Source: Xanthomonas vasicola (GTDB lineage Bacteria > Pseudomonadota > Gammaproteobacteria > Xanthomonadales > Xanthomonadaceae). From it: DNA of 64,000 bases. The stretch spans positions 1 to 64,000 of the forward strand of contig NZ_JSBW02000027.1 of assembly GCF_000772705.2 (NCBI RefSeq), given 5' to 3'. Positions 21,072 through 30,859 of this stretch are shown piece by piece. A program made the position numbers and the translations under genes. The notes beneath the pieces are model-generated. The model made no database searches. It was not told the origin of the DNA and saw nothing but the letters and a program-made list of their open reading frames with translations. Position 1 is the stretch's first letter, and every line of letters starts with the position of its first letter.

Positions 21072-21734
21072 ATGAACGAACTCAACCATTTACTTGAAAA
21101 CAACCGCGCATGGTCCGAGCGTATCCGCCGCGAAGACCCGGAATTCTTTTCCAAGCTGTCGACCCAGCAAACCCCGGAATATCTGTGGATCGGCTGCTCC
21201 GATTCGCGCGTGCCGGCCAATCAGATCATCGATATGGCACCGGGCGAAGTCTTCGTCCATCGCAATATCGCCAACATGGTGGTGCATACCGATCTGAATT
21301 GCCTGTCGGTGATCCAGTTCGCAGTGGACGTGCTCAAGGTCAAACACGTGCTGGTGGTTGGCCACTACGGCTGCGGCGGCGTGTTCGCCAGCCTGACCCA
21401 GAAGCGCATGGGCCTGGTCGACAACTGGATCCGGCACGTCACCGACGTGGCCGACAAACACGAAGCCTGCCTGCACGACGCCGGCGATCTGCCCGTGCAG
21501 CACGCGCGTCTGTGCGAGCTCAACGTGCTCGAACAGGTGGTCAACGTGTGCCGCACCACCATCGTGCGCGATGCCTGGGAGCGCGGCCAGGAACTGTACG
21601 TGCATGGCTGGGTGTATAGCTTGCGCGATGGCCGCGCACACGACCTTGGCATGTCGATCGACCGCCATGAGTTGCTGCAGGAGCGTTACGATGCGGCGCT
21701 GGCGAAGATCCAGGCCGATCGCGCCGAACGCTGA
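21072..21734 (+). CDS. can: Beta-class carbonic anhydrase
   Basis: Interconverts CO2 and bicarbonate in the cytoplasm. The 220-residue product has the zinc site C42, H98, C101 with the catalytic D44-R46 dyad (CSDSR ... GHYGCGG), as in E. coli Can. It lies upstream of the kynurenine genes. The window holds a second, different beta-carbonic anhydrase at 47495-48175, linked to a SulP transporter; this one is the more Can-like of the two. Confidence 0.95.
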   Translation: MNELNHLLENNRAWSERIRREDPEFFSKLSTQQTPEYLWIGCSDSRVPANQIIDMAPGEVFVHRNIANMVVHTDLNCLSVIQFAVDVLKVKHVLVVGHYGCGGVFASLTQKRMGLVDNWIRHVTDVADKHEACLHDAGDLPVQHARLCELNVLEQVVNVCRTTIVRDAWERGQELYVHGWVYSLRDGRAHDLGMSIDRHELLQERYDAALAKIQADRAER

Positions 21735-21822
21735 GCCGCACGCAAATGCACGGCCAACCGCCGCATCCATGTGGGGCTGCCGGTTGGCTATGCTGGACAC
21801 CTTCTCCGCCGAGGAACCCTCG

Positions 21823-22353
21823 ATGCTGATTCCGCCGATCAACCTGCATGCCTGGATCGAGGAACACCGCCACCTGCTCAAGCCGCCGGTGGGCAACAAG
21901 TGCATCCAGCAGGATGGCTTCATCATCATGATTGTCGGTGGCCCGAACGCGCGCACCGACTATCATTACGACGAAGGCCCGGAATGGTTCTTCCAGCTCG
22001 AAGGCGAGATGGTGCTGAAGGTGCAGGACGATGGCGTGGCGCGCGACATCCCGATCCGTGCCGGTGAAATCTTTCTGCTGCCGCCCAAGGTGCCGCACTC
22101 GCCGCAACGCGCTGCCGGCTCGATCGGCATCGTGATCGAGCGCGTGCGTTTGCCACATGAGCAAGATGGCCTGCAGTGGTACTGCCCGCAGTGCAATCAC
22201 ACGTTGTACGAGGCGATGTTTCCGTTAAAAAACATCGAAACCGACTTCCCGCCTGTGTTCGATCATTTCTACCGTTCGCTGGGGCTGCGCACATGCACCA
22301 AGTGCGGACACGTGCACCCTGCGCCTGAGCGCTACGCCACCGCCGAACAATGA
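21823..22353 (+). CDS. nbaC: 3-hydroxyanthranilate 3,4-dioxygenase
   Basis: Opens the ring of 3-hydroxyanthranilate to give the precursor of quinolinate for NAD synthesis. The 176-residue cupin protein has the iron ligands in [16 protein letters not shown] and the downstream PHSPQR histidine. A C-terminal rubredoxin-like site ([10 protein letters not shown] ... CTKCGHVH) is present, as in bacterial enzymes. The ATG at 21823 has GAGGAA upstream. First gene of the kynurenine cluster. Also named haaO or kynC elsewhere. Confidence 0.95.
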   Translation: MLIPPINLHAWIEEHRHLLKPPVGNKCIQQDGFIIMIVGGPNARTDYHYDEGPEWFFQLEGEMVLKVQDDGVARDIPIRAGEIFLLPPKVPHSPQRAAGSIGIVIERVRLPHEQDGLQWYCPQCNHTLYEAMFPLKNIETDFPPVFDHFYRSLGLRTCTKCGHVHPAPERYATAEQ

Positions 22354-22398
22354 GTCGGCGGTGATGAAATCCCCGCCGACACTTGCGCCATCGGCACC

Positions 22399-24528
22399 AT
22401 GCTGCGCGCACTGATCGACCTCAAACCGCGCGACGTGCCCTTGCGCGTCGCGCTGCGCAACACTGCCGCAGTGGTTTTGCCGCTGGCGATCGGCGTGGCG
22501 ACCGGGCATGTTGCCGCCGGCTTGGCGGTGTGCAGCGGCGCACTCAACACCATGTTTTCCGACCAGCCGGGGCCGTATCGCGCACGCCTGCAACGCATGC
22601 TGATGGCAGCGCTGGCGGCTGGCATGGCTGCATTGCTCGGCATCTGGGTCGGCCACAACACGCCAGCGTTGGTGCTGGCCGGCCTATTGCTCGGCCTGGG
22701 CGGCGGCTTGCTGGTGGCGCTTGGCCCGGTGGCAGCGCGGGTCGGCCTGACCAGCATGATCCTGCTGGTCGTCAGCGCAGACATGCAACTGCCGGTGCAG
22801 CAGGCACCCGGTGTGGCAGGCCTGATCTTCGCCGGCGGCTTACTGCAGGTATTGCTGGCGCTGGCGGCGTGGCCGCTGCAGCGCTATCGCCCCGAGCGTT
22901 TCGCACTGGCGGAGTTGATGCGCCAGCTGGCCGGTATCGCGCGGCAGCGCCCGGAAGCCAGTGCAGCGCCGCCGGCAACGCAAGAAGTGCTCGATGCGAT
23001 GGTGATGCTGCATGGCGAACATCGCTCGCGCGCGATTGCGGTGCAGAGTTTTCGCATCATCGCCGAGCTCTGCGACCGCGTACGGTTGGAGTTGCTGTCG
23101 CTGGCCGATGCCGATACGCGCCTGACCGACTCGCAGGCGCGGCCGGCGATCGAACGCGTGCTCGAACGCAGCGCCATCGTGCTGGAGCAGCTCGCGCATG
23201 CGATGACCGTGGGCGAAGACCCGGTGGCCGCCAACGCGTCGATGACCGGCTTCGACGACTTGGTCGGTGCCTTGGCACAGTTTCAGCACGACAACGCCGA
23301 TACCCGCGAACGTCGCTTGGTGCGCGTGGCAGTGGCACGTGCGCAAGGTTTGGGCGGCCAGCTGCGTGCGTTGATCCGCAACGCACACTGGGCCAGCAGC
23401 CGTGGCGAAATCCAGGCGCAACTGGCCGAAGCGCGCCTGCCGGCAGCGCTGCGCCCAGCCGCGACCTGGGCCACCTTGCGGGCGAATCTGGACCTGTCGT
23501 CGGTGGCCTTCCGGCACGCCTTGCGCTGCGGTGTGTGCCTGGCACTGGCCATCGCCTTCCAACGCTGGCAGCAGATTCCGCACGGCTTCTGGATTCCGAT
23601 GACCACCGCCATCGTGCTCAAGCCGGATTTCGGCGGCACCTTCAGCTTTGGCGCATTACGTGTCGCCGGCACCTTCGTCGGACTGTTGCTGGCCACCTTG
23701 CTTGCGCACCTGGCCATGGATGGCGCCAGCATCCGCATGGTCCTGCTGGCGCTGTTTTGCCTTGGGTTTCGTTTACTGACGCAGGTGAACTACGGCATCG
23801 GCGTGGCGTTTCTGACCGGCATGCTGGTGCTGCTGCTCTCGTTCGAAGGCGTGTCGCCGGGCGAAGCGGTCGGCGCGCGGTTGCAAGCCACCGTGGCCGG
23901 CAGCGCGCTGGCGCTGATTGCCTACGCGTTATGGCCCACACGCGAACGCCGGCAGATTCGCGCCTCGCTGGCGCAGTTGCTCAGTGCCTACCGCGACCAT
24001 TTGCGCCATCTGTTGCTCGGCAAGATGGACGACCTGAGCGATACCCGCGCCGCCGCGCGCGTGGCACGCACCAATGCGCAGGCCTCGATCGAGCGTTTGC
24101 GCGGCGAACCACGCAGCCGGCGCAATCTGCAGGAACTCAAGCTGGCCGAATCGCTGCTGGCCAATGGCAACCGGCTGATCCGTGCCACCTTGTCGCTGGA
24201 GGCGGTGCTAAGCGACGGCCACCCGCTGCCCACGCTGGAGGCGTTGCCGGCTTTTGCGCAACAAGCCGACCAGGCACTGTCCGAGCTGATCGATTGCCTG
24301 CGCAACGGCGGCGTCCCGGCTGCGGCCACCTTGCGCAATGCCGAGCGTCAGCTGTCCGATGCGCTGGCCGCCTTGCCCGACAGCTCGCCAACTACCGCCG
24401 CGCTGGCCGACACCATCGACCGCGTCACCGACAGCATCGGCACGCTCACCCACTTGCTGCGCCCTGCCCGACCGGCCTCGGCCCAGGCACCAGCCCTGCA
24501 TGACGGCGCGCACGGTGCCGGAGGGTAA
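22399..24528 (+). CDS. FUSC-family membrane protein (putative aromatic acid exporter)
   Basis: The 709-residue protein has two blocks of membrane helices (about 20-170 and 380-515), each followed by a long soluble helical region. This is the duplicated FUSC/YccS/AaeB-like layout. The second block contains IPHGFWIPMTTAIVLKPDFGGTFSFGALRVAGT, a typical FUSC core; only part of it is motif-level conserved. Its place between nbaC and kynU suggests it may export a kynurenine-pathway aromatic acid. That is inference; the family also contains proteins of unknown substrate. It starts 45 bp after nbaC. Confidence 0.88.
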   Translation: MLRALIDLKPRDVPLRVALRNTAAVVLPLAIGVATGHVAAGLAVCSGALNTMFSDQPGPYRARLQRMLMAALAAGMAALLGIWVGHNTPALVLAGLLLGLGGGLLVALGPVAARVGLTSMILLVVSADMQLPVQQAPGVAGLIFAGGLLQVLLALAAWPLQRYRPERFALAELMRQLAGIARQRPEASAAPPATQEVLDAMVMLHGEHRSRAIAVQSFRIIAELCDRVRLELLSLADADTRLTDSQARPAIERVLERSAIVLEQLAHAMTVGEDPVAANASMTGFDDLVGALAQFQHDNADTRERRLVRVAVARAQGLGGQLRALIRNAHWASSRGEIQAQLAEARLPAALRPAATWATLRANLDLSSVAFRHALRCGVCLALAIAFQRWQQIPHGFWIPMTTAIVLKPDFGGTFSFGALRVAGTFVGLLLATLLAHLAMDGASIRMVLLALFCLGFRLLTQVNYGIGVAFLTGMLVLLLSFEGVSPGEAVGARLQATVAGSALALIAYALWPTRERRQIRASLAQLLSAYRDHLRHLLLGKMDDLSDTRAAARVARTNAQASIERLRGEPRSRRNLQELKLAESLLANGNRLIRATLSLEAVLSDGHPLPTLEALPAFAQQADQALSELIDCLRNGGVPAAATLRNAERQLSDALAALPDSSPTTAALADTIDRVTDSIGTLTHLLRPARPASAQAPALHDGAHGAGG

Positions 24529-24561
24529 ACTGCCGCCCTGATCCGTGTTGCGAGCCCGACG

Positions 24562-25833
24562 ATGACCGACCTGCTGTCCCGCGCCCATGCCGATGCACTG
24601 GATGCCGCCGACCCGCTGCGCAGCCTGCGCGATGCCTTTGTGTTCCCACAGCACGGCAATCAGGATCAAACTTATCTCGTCGGCCATTCGCTTGGCCTGC
24701 AGCCGCGCGCGGCGCGCGCGATGGTGGACGAGGTGCTGGATCAGTGGGGCGCGCTGGCGGTGGAAGGTCACTTTACCGGCCCCACCCAATGGCTGACCTA
24801 TCACCAACTGGTGCGCGACGGGCTGGCCCGCGTGGTCGGCGCGCACCCTGGCGAAGTGGTGGCGATGAACACCCTCAGCGTCAATCTGCATTTGATGATG
24901 GCGAGCTTTTATCGCCCAACGCCCGAACGCGGCGCAATTCTGATCGAAGCCGGCGCGTTTCCATCCGACCGCCACGCGGTGGAATCGCAGTTGCGACTGC
25001 ACGGGCTGGACCCGGCCACGCATCTGATCGAAGTGGAAGCCGATGAACCCAACGGCACGTTATCGATGGCTGCCATTGCCGATGCCATCGCGCAGCACGG
25101 TCAGCGCCTGGCGTTGGTGCTGTGGCCGGGCATCCAGTACCGCACCGGTCAGGCCTTCGACCTGGCCGAGATCGTGCGGCTGGCGCAGGCGCAAGGCGCG
25201 GCGGTGGGCTTCGACCTGGCGCATGCAGTGGGCAACATCCCGCTGACCCTGCACGACGATGGCGTCGATTTCGCGGTGTGGTGCCACTACAAATATCTCA
25301 ACGCCGGCCCCGGCGCGGTGGGCGGTTGTTTCGTGCACACGCGACATGCCAACTACGATCTGCCGCGCATGGCCGGCTGGTGGGGACATGAGCAGCAGAC
25401 CCGATTCCGCATGGACCCGCAGTTCGTGCCCTCGCCCGGCGCCGAAGGCTGGCAGCTAAGCAACCCACCGGTGCTGGCGCTGGCACCGCTGCGCGCATCG
25501 CTGGCGTTGTTCGATCAAGCCGGCATGGCCGCGCTGCGCAGCAAATCCGAACAGCTCACCGGGCATCTGGAGCAATTGATCCACGCGCGCGTGCCGCAGG
25601 TGCTGCAGATCGTCACCCCGGCCGAACCGGCGCGACGCGGTTGCCAGCTGTCGTTGCGGGTGGCCGGAGGACGCGCGCAGGGACGCTCGCTGTTCGAGCA
25701 TCTGCATGCAGCCGGTGTGCTCGGCGACTGGCGCGAACCGGACGTGATCCGCATTGCGCCGGTACCGCTGTACAACCGCTTCCGCGATCTGCACACCTTC
25801 GTGGAACAGGTCGAAGCCTGGGCGGCGGCCTGA
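24562..25833 (+). CDS. kynU: Kynureninase
   Basis: PLP enzyme that cleaves kynurenine or 3-hydroxykynurenine to (3-hydroxy)anthranilate and alanine. The 423-residue protein has its PLP lysine at K244 in WCHYKYLNAGPGAVGG, with GFDLAHAVGN before it. It starts 33 bp after the FUSC gene. Tryptophan dioxygenase and kynurenine formamidase are not in this window. Confidence 0.97.
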   Translation: MTDLLSRAHADALDAADPLRSLRDAFVFPQHGNQDQTYLVGHSLGLQPRAARAMVDEVLDQWGALAVEGHFTGPTQWLTYHQLVRDGLARVVGAHPGEVVAMNTLSVNLHLMMASFYRPTPERGAILIEAGAFPSDRHAVESQLRLHGLDPATHLIEVEADEPNGTLSMAAIADAIAQHGQRLALVLWPGIQYRTGQAFDLAEIVRLAQAQGAAVGFDLAHAVGNIPLTLHDDGVDFAVWCHYKYLNAGPGAVGGCFVHTRHANYDLPRMAGWWGHEQQTRFRMDPQFVPSPGAEGWQLSNPPVLALAPLRASLALFDQAGMAALRSKSEQLTGHLEQLIHARVPQVLQIVTPAEPARRGCQLSLRVAGGRAQGRSLFEHLHAAGVLGDWREPDVIRIAPVPLYNRFRDLHTFVEQVEAWAAA

Positions 25834-26004
25834 GCGCGGCAGGCTGACTGCATTGCCACCAGACCACCCGCCCGGCATCCGGAATCACCGCACGCCCACG
25901 TACACTCCGAGCCCGCCCAGGGCTAATGCGAGGGCGGCTGTCACTGTCAGTCGCTGTCTTCCCCTTTTCGCCGGCACTGCGTCCGGCTGCTGCCGGACAT
26001 TGCA

Positions 26005-27372
26005 TTGAGCCCAGTTTCTCCGCGTTCCCTGACCTTGATCGGCGCCGGTCTGGCCGGTTGCCTGCTGGCCATCCTGCTGTCGCGTCGCGGCTGGCAGGTC
26101 ACCGTGTACGAACGCCGTGGCGATCCGCGCATCAAGGGCTACGAGTCCGGCCGCTCGATCAATCTGGCGCTGGCCGAACGCGGCCGGCATGCGCTGCGCC
26201 AGGCCGGCGCCGAAGAGGCGGTGATGGCCAAGGCAGTGATGATGCGTGGGCGCATGGTGCACCCGCTGGTCGGCGAACCGCAGCTGCAACGCTACGGGCG
26301 CGACGACAGCGAGGTGATCTGGTCGATCCACCGCGCCGCGTTGAATGTCGCGCTGCTCGATCTGGCCGAACAGGCCGGCGCACAGGTGCATTTCTACCGC
26401 CGCCTGCATACGGTGGACTTCGACGCCGGCTACGCGCGCTTTATCGACGACCGCGATGACCAGCCGCACGAAATCCACTTCCAGAGTTTGATCGGCAGCG
26501 ATGGCGCCGGCTCGGCATTGCGCGCGGCGATGCAGCGCAAATCGCCGCTGGGCGAACGCACCGAATTCCTGGATCACTCGTACAAGGAACTGGAAATTCC
26601 GCCACTGCCTGGCGGCGGTTTCCGGATCGAAGGCAACGCATTGCACATCTGGCCGCGCGGGCACTACATGTGCATCGCACTGCCCAACGATGGCGGCACC
26701 TTCACCGTCACCTTGTTTTTGCCGAACGCCGGCGATCCCAGCTTCGCCACTACGCGTACCGGCGATGAAGCATTCGCTCTGTTCGCGCGCGATTTCCCCG
26801 ATGCATTGCCGCTGATTCCGCAGCTCAAGGAACATTGGGAAGAGCATCCGCCTGGACTGCTTGGCACCCTGACCCTGGACCGCTGGCATCTGGATGGCCG
26901 CGCGTTGCTGATCGGCGATGCGGCACACGCGATGGTGCCGTTCCACGGCCAGGGCATGAATTGCGCGTTCGAAGATTGCGTGGCGCTGGCAGATCAGCTG
27001 GATGCGCATGACGATCTCGCCGGTGCGTTCGCCGCCTTCGAAGCTGCACGCCGCGATGATGCGGCGGCGATCCAGCAAATGGCGCTGGAAAATTACCTGG
27101 AAATGCGCGACCGCGTCGACGACCCCGACTTCCTGCTGCAGCGCCAGCTTGAACAGCAGTTGCAGGCGCGCTGGCCCACCCGCTTCGTGCCGCACTACAC
27201 CATGGTGACGTTCCTGCGCACGCGCTATTCGATTGCGCTGGCGCGCAGCGAGATCCAGCGCGAGATTCTGGTCGAGGCCACGCGCGGACACACCGATCTG
27301 TCGCGCATCGATTGGGATGCGTTGGAAGCGATCGTGCATGCGCGCCTGGGGCCGCTGGACGGCGCGCACTGA
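26005..27372 (+). CDS. kmo: Kynurenine 3-monooxygenase
   Basis: FAD-dependent hydroxylase making 3-hydroxykynurenine from kynurenine with NADPH and O2. The 455-residue protein has the Rossmann FAD motif LIGAGLAGCLLA near the N-terminus, ESGRSINLALAERG, and the second FAD motif LIGDAAHAMVPFHGQGMN. The start codon appears to be TTG at 26005; no ATG or GTG fits without losing the FAD motif. With nbaC and kynU it supports de novo NAD synthesis through quinolinate, rather than only tryptophan breakdown to anthranilate. Confidence 0.95.
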   Translation: MSPVSPRSLTLIGAGLAGCLLAILLSRRGWQVTVYERRGDPRIKGYESGRSINLALAERGRHALRQAGAEEAVMAKAVMMRGRMVHPLVGEPQLQRYGRDDSEVIWSIHRAALNVALLDLAEQAGAQVHFYRRLHTVDFDAGYARFIDDRDDQPHEIHFQSLIGSDGAGSALRAAMQRKSPLGERTEFLDHSYKELEIPPLPGGGFRIEGNALHIWPRGHYMCIALPNDGGTFTVTLFLPNAGDPSFATTRTGDEAFALFARDFPDALPLIPQLKEHWEEHPPGLLGTLTLDRWHLDGRALLIGDAAHAMVPFHGQGMNCAFEDCVALADQLDAHDDLAGAFAAFEAARRDDAAAIQQMALENYLEMRDRVDDPDFLLQRQLEQQLQARWPTRFVPHYTMVTFLRTRYSIALARSEIQREILVEATRGHTDLSRIDWDALEAIVHARLGPLDGAH

Positions 27373-27697
27373 GGTCTGCGACAGGTGTGGCCTGCGGCGT
27401 CGCTGCCTACACTGGCGCGCGGCTCCCTGCCGTTTCCTCGGTGACGTCTCATGGATGTGTCGCTGGCTCTAACTCCATTGCGGCAGCTCCCGGACACTGA
27501 CCACCGCCACATGCGAGCGAGCCAGCTAGAGCCAAACCAACAGCCGGCACAGCGGCAACCGCACCGGCGCTTTGCTTAAAGGGGCGGCCAGCCCAACCCG
27601 CACAGCTACCCCAAGCGTGCGGGCGTCGCGATGAGGGATACTAGGCGGCACTGGCAGCGCATACGCCGTGCGCTGCGCATCTGGATGTTGCACCCGC
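27373..27697 (+). other. Intergenic region before sbcB
   Basis: No gene seen. It contains an inverted repeat GCTGGCTC (27462-27469) / GAGCCAGC (27519-27526) with a 49-bp spacer, and a possible -10, GATACT, near 27637 about 60 bp before sbcB. Confidence 0.4.
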
Positions 27698-29143
27698 ATG
27701 CCTGACAGCTTTCTGTTCTACGACCTGGAAACCTTCGGCCAGGACCCGCGCCGCACCCGCATCGCACAGTTCGCTGCGGTGCGGACCGACGCGCAGCTGC
27801 GCGTGATCGAAGAGCCAATCAGCTTCTTCGTGCAACCGGCCGACGATCTGCTGCCCTCGCCCTACGCCACCATGGTCACCGGCATCACCCCGCAACATGC
27901 GTTGCGCGAAGGCATCACCGAGGCCGAGGCGTTTGCGCGCATCGCCGAACAGATGAGCCGCCCGCAAACCTGCACGCTGGGCTACAACTCGATCCGCTTC
28001 GACGACGAGTTCGTGCGCTGCGGCCTGTTCCGCAATTTCTACGACCCCTACGAGCGCGAGTGGCGCGGCGGAAACTCGCGCTGGGACCTGCTGGATGTGT
28101 TGCGGATGGTGCATGCGCTGCGTCCGGACGGCATCGTCTGGCCGCAACGCGAAGACGGCGCCACATCGTTCAAGCTGGAACACCTGGCCAATGCCAACGA
28201 TGTGCGCGAAGGCGATGCGCATGAAGCGCTGTCGGACGTGTACGCTACCATCGGCATGGCACGCAAATTCCAGCAACATCAGCCAAAGTTGTGGGACTAC
28301 GCGCTGCGCCTGCGCGACAAGCGCTTCGCCGCCACGTTGCTGGATGTCATTGCCATGCAGCCGGTGCTGCATATCTCGCAACGCTACCCTGCCTCGCGTC
28401 TATGCGCCGCTGCGGTGCTGCCGCTGACGCGCCATCCACGCATCGACAGCCGCGTGATCGTGTTCGATCTGGAAGGCGACCCGGAGGTGCTGTCGCGGCT
28501 GAGCCCCGACGAGATCGCCGACCGCCTGTATATCCGCGCCGCCGATCTGCCGGAAGGCGAGCAGCGCATTCCACTGAAAGAAGTGCATCTGAACAAGTCG
28601 CCCGCGCTGGTGGCCTGGCAGCATCTGCGCGCTGCGGATTTTCAGCGCCTGGGTGTAGATCACGAGGCGGTATTGGCCAAGGCGGCACGCTTGCGCGAAC
28701 TGGGGCCTGCGCTTGCCGAAAAGGTGCGCCAGGTTTACGGCAGCGAGCGCGCACCTGCAGCAGCGACCAACGATGCCGACGCCTCGCTCTACGATGGCTT
28801 TCTGGCCGAAGGCGACAAGCGTCTGCTGACACAAGTCCGCACCAGCGCACCGGCCGAACTGGGCGCGTTGGAGTCACGCTTTGGCGACCCGCGCCTGATC
28901 GAACTGCTGTTCCGTTATCGCGCGCGCAACTGGCCGCAGACACTGTCGTTCGAGGAACAGGAGCGCTGGAACGTCTACCGCCGCCAGCGCCTGCTCGAAG
29001 ATCGCGGTCTGGGCGAAGTCACCCTGGAGCAATACCACGCGCAGATCGCAGATTTACGGCTTGCTCACCCCGACGATGCTAACAAGCAAGCGCTACTCGA
29101 CCAGCTCGCCGCCTGGGGTTCGGACCTCCAACGCACGCTATGA
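27698..29143 (+). CDS. sbcB: Exodeoxyribonuclease I
   Basis: ExoI degrades single-stranded DNA 3' to 5' in repair and recombination. The 481-residue protein begins with the DEDDh exonuclease motif I (FLFYDLETFGQDP), followed by the LGYNSIRFDDEF motif and HEALSDVYATIGMA with the third site. It continues with the SH3-like and C-terminal helical domains of the family. The ATG at 27698 begins the family N-terminus. It overlaps the next gene by ATGA. Confidence 0.96.
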   Translation: MPDSFLFYDLETFGQDPRRTRIAQFAAVRTDAQLRVIEEPISFFVQPADDLLPSPYATMVTGITPQHALREGITEAEAFARIAEQMSRPQTCTLGYNSIRFDDEFVRCGLFRNFYDPYEREWRGGNSRWDLLDVLRMVHALRPDGIVWPQREDGATSFKLEHLANANDVREGDAHEALSDVYATIGMARKFQQHQPKLWDYALRLRDKRFAATLLDVIAMQPVLHISQRYPASRLCAAAVLPLTRHPRIDSRVIVFDLEGDPEVLSRLSPDEIADRLYIRAADLPEGEQRIPLKEVHLNKSPALVAWQHLRAADFQRLGVDHEAVLAKAARLRELGPALAEKVRQVYGSERAPAAATNDADASLYDGFLAEGDKRLLTQVRTSAPAELGALESRFGDPRLIELLFRYRARNWPQTLSFEEQERWNVYRRQRLLEDRGLGEVTLEQYHAQIADLRLAHPDDANKQALLDQLAAWGSDLQRTL

Positions 29144-29826
29144 CCACCTACTTTTCCGACGCCAGCTTCAAGTTCCTGCGCGCCCTGGCGCGCCACAACG
29201 ACAAGACATGGTTCAACGATCATCGGCATCAGTACGAGGCGCATGTGCGCCAGCCGTTTCTGCAGCTGATTACCGATCTGCAGCCGGCACTGGCGCAGGT
29301 CAGCGAACACTATCGCGCCGATCCCAAAACCCAGGGCGGCTCGCTGTTTCGCATCTATCGCGACGCGCGGTTTTCCAACGACAAATCGCCGTACAAGAAC
29401 TGGCAAGGCGCGCGCTTGTTTCATGAGCGCCGCCGCCAGATGCCGGCACCCTCGTTCTATATCCACCTGCAGCCAGGCGAAAGTTTTGTCGGCGCGGGTT
29501 TGTGGCATCCGGAACCAGACACGCAACGCAAGCTGCCCCAGTTCATTTTCGATAACCCCGGCAGTTGGAAAGCCGCCGCGCACAACCCGAAATTGGTGCG
29601 CAAATTCACCCTGGACGACAGCGAAAAGCTGGTGCGTGCGCCGCGTGGATTCCCCAACGATTTCGAGTTCATTGACGATCTTAAACACCGCAACTGGGCG
29701 TACTTGCGTCACCTGGACGACAGCATCATGACCGGGCCGCGGCTGCGCCAGACCATTGAAGCGGACCTGGTGATTCTGGCGCCGTTCGTCGATTACCTGT
29801 GCGCTGCCTTGGATCTGGAATTTTGA
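29140..29826 (+). CDS. DUF2461 family protein
   Basis: 228 residues of the DUF2461/TIGR02453 family. The family phrases are visible: FKFLRALARHNDKTWFNDHR near the start, GGSLFRIYRDARFSNDKSPYK, and PSFYIHLQPGESFVGAGLWH. A cytoplasmic protein whose function is not established. The ATGA overlap with sbcB suggests co-translation; its stop shares a base with the next start. Confidence 0.88.
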   Translation: MTTYFSDASFKFLRALARHNDKTWFNDHRHQYEAHVRQPFLQLITDLQPALAQVSEHYRADPKTQGGSLFRIYRDARFSNDKSPYKNWQGARLFHERRRQMPAPSFYIHLQPGESFVGAGLWHPEPDTQRKLPQFIFDNPGSWKAAAHNPKLVRKFTLDDSEKLVRAPRGFPNDFEFIDDLKHRNWAYLRHLDDSIMTGPRLRQTIEADLVILAPFVDYLCAALDLEF

Positions 29827-30818
29827 TGACGCAGGAGCTACCGCTAGGCCAGCAGCGCAGGACGTTGGGCCGCACCCAGCTAGTGGTCTCGCCGATCGGT
29901 TTGGGGTGTTCCGGTTTTTGGGGACACCGCCGCTTCGACGAAGGCGCCGCCGCACGGGTGGTCGAGTACGCGCTGGCGCGGGGCGTGAACCTGCTCGACA
30001 CCGGCCATAACTACTCCGTCTTCCATGCGGAACCGCGTCTGGGACGCATACTGCGCCCCCTGCTGTCGCAATATCCGCGGGATTCGCTTGTCGTCTCCAG
30101 CAAGGGCGGTACCTTGACCGGCCAGGCCGGTATCAATGGTGCAGAACAGCGTGACTTCTCTGCAGCAGCGATCACTGCCAGTTGCGAAGCATCGCTGCGC
30201 AATCTTGGCCTGGACTATCTCGATATCTACCAGCTACATGGCGCCAGCGAGCACGACATCAATGACGATCTGCTGCTGGCGATCCAGCGTTTGCGCGAGC
30301 GCGACCTGATCCGCCACATCGGCATCAATACGCATTCGGCATCGACCCTGCACTGGATGATCGCCAACCCCAACGTCTTCGATGTGGTGCTGCTTGACTA
30401 CAACGCGCTGCAGCAGGACCGTGAACCGCTGATCGACCAGCTGCAGAATGCGGGCGTTGGCGTACTGGCCGGCACCGTGCTTGCGCAGGGCCACCTCTTG
30501 CCCACGCGTGCGCGCCTGCCACGCCTGGCCGACGCCTGGTATGTGGCACGCGCTTGGCTGAAGCCCAGCAGCCGTGCCTTGATGCAGTGCTCACGCGACA
30601 TGCGCCGTGCAGTAGCTTCGATCGATAGCCAGCGCCCCGCGCAAACGGCATTCGCTTATGTCCTGCAACACCCGGGTGTGGCCAGCGGCATCCTGGGCAC
30701 CACCCGCATCGGCAATCTGGATGAAGTGCTACAGACCCGTGTAGAGGCACTGGATACCGCACAACGGCAACGTCTGGTCGCCGCCTTCGGCGATGGCCGC
30801 GGTTCACCCAGTCACTGA
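29826..30818 (+). CDS. Aldo/keto reductase family protein
   Basis: 330 residues with a TIM-barrel aldo/keto reductase core: LGCSGFWGHRRFDEGAA, the substrate-site phrase NLLDTGHNYS (catalytic D and Y), LDYLDIYQLHG and a C-terminal SGILGTTRIGNLDEVL. NADPH-dependent oxidoreductase activity is likely; substrate unknown. The ATG at 29826 overlaps the stop of the DUF2461 gene by one base, so an sbcB-DUF2461-AKR operon is likely. Confidence 0.88.
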   Translation: MTQELPLGQQRRTLGRTQLVVSPIGLGCSGFWGHRRFDEGAAARVVEYALARGVNLLDTGHNYSVFHAEPRLGRILRPLLSQYPRDSLVVSSKGGTLTGQAGINGAEQRDFSAAAITASCEASLRNLGLDYLDIYQLHGASEHDINDDLLLAIQRLRERDLIRHIGINTHSASTLHWMIANPNVFDVVLLDYNALQQDREPLIDQLQNAGVGVLAGTVLAQGHLLPTRARLPRLADAWYVARAWLKPSSRALMQCSRDMRRAVASIDSQRPAQTAFAYVLQHPGVASGILGTTRIGNLDEVLQTRVEALDTAQRQRLVAAFGDGRGSPSH

Positions 30819-30859
30819 TCTTCACCTGCGGCGGCCGCGATTGCGGCAGTCTGGGCGCC

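Noticed and set aside
22383..24503. A 706-codon frame in a different register over the FUSC gene
   Set aside because: Arginine/alanine-rich shadow; the FUSC frame has membrane helices and family motifs and a proper start.
25885..27369. A 494-codon minus-strand frame opposite kmo
   Set aside because: Antisense shadow of kmo without its own motifs.
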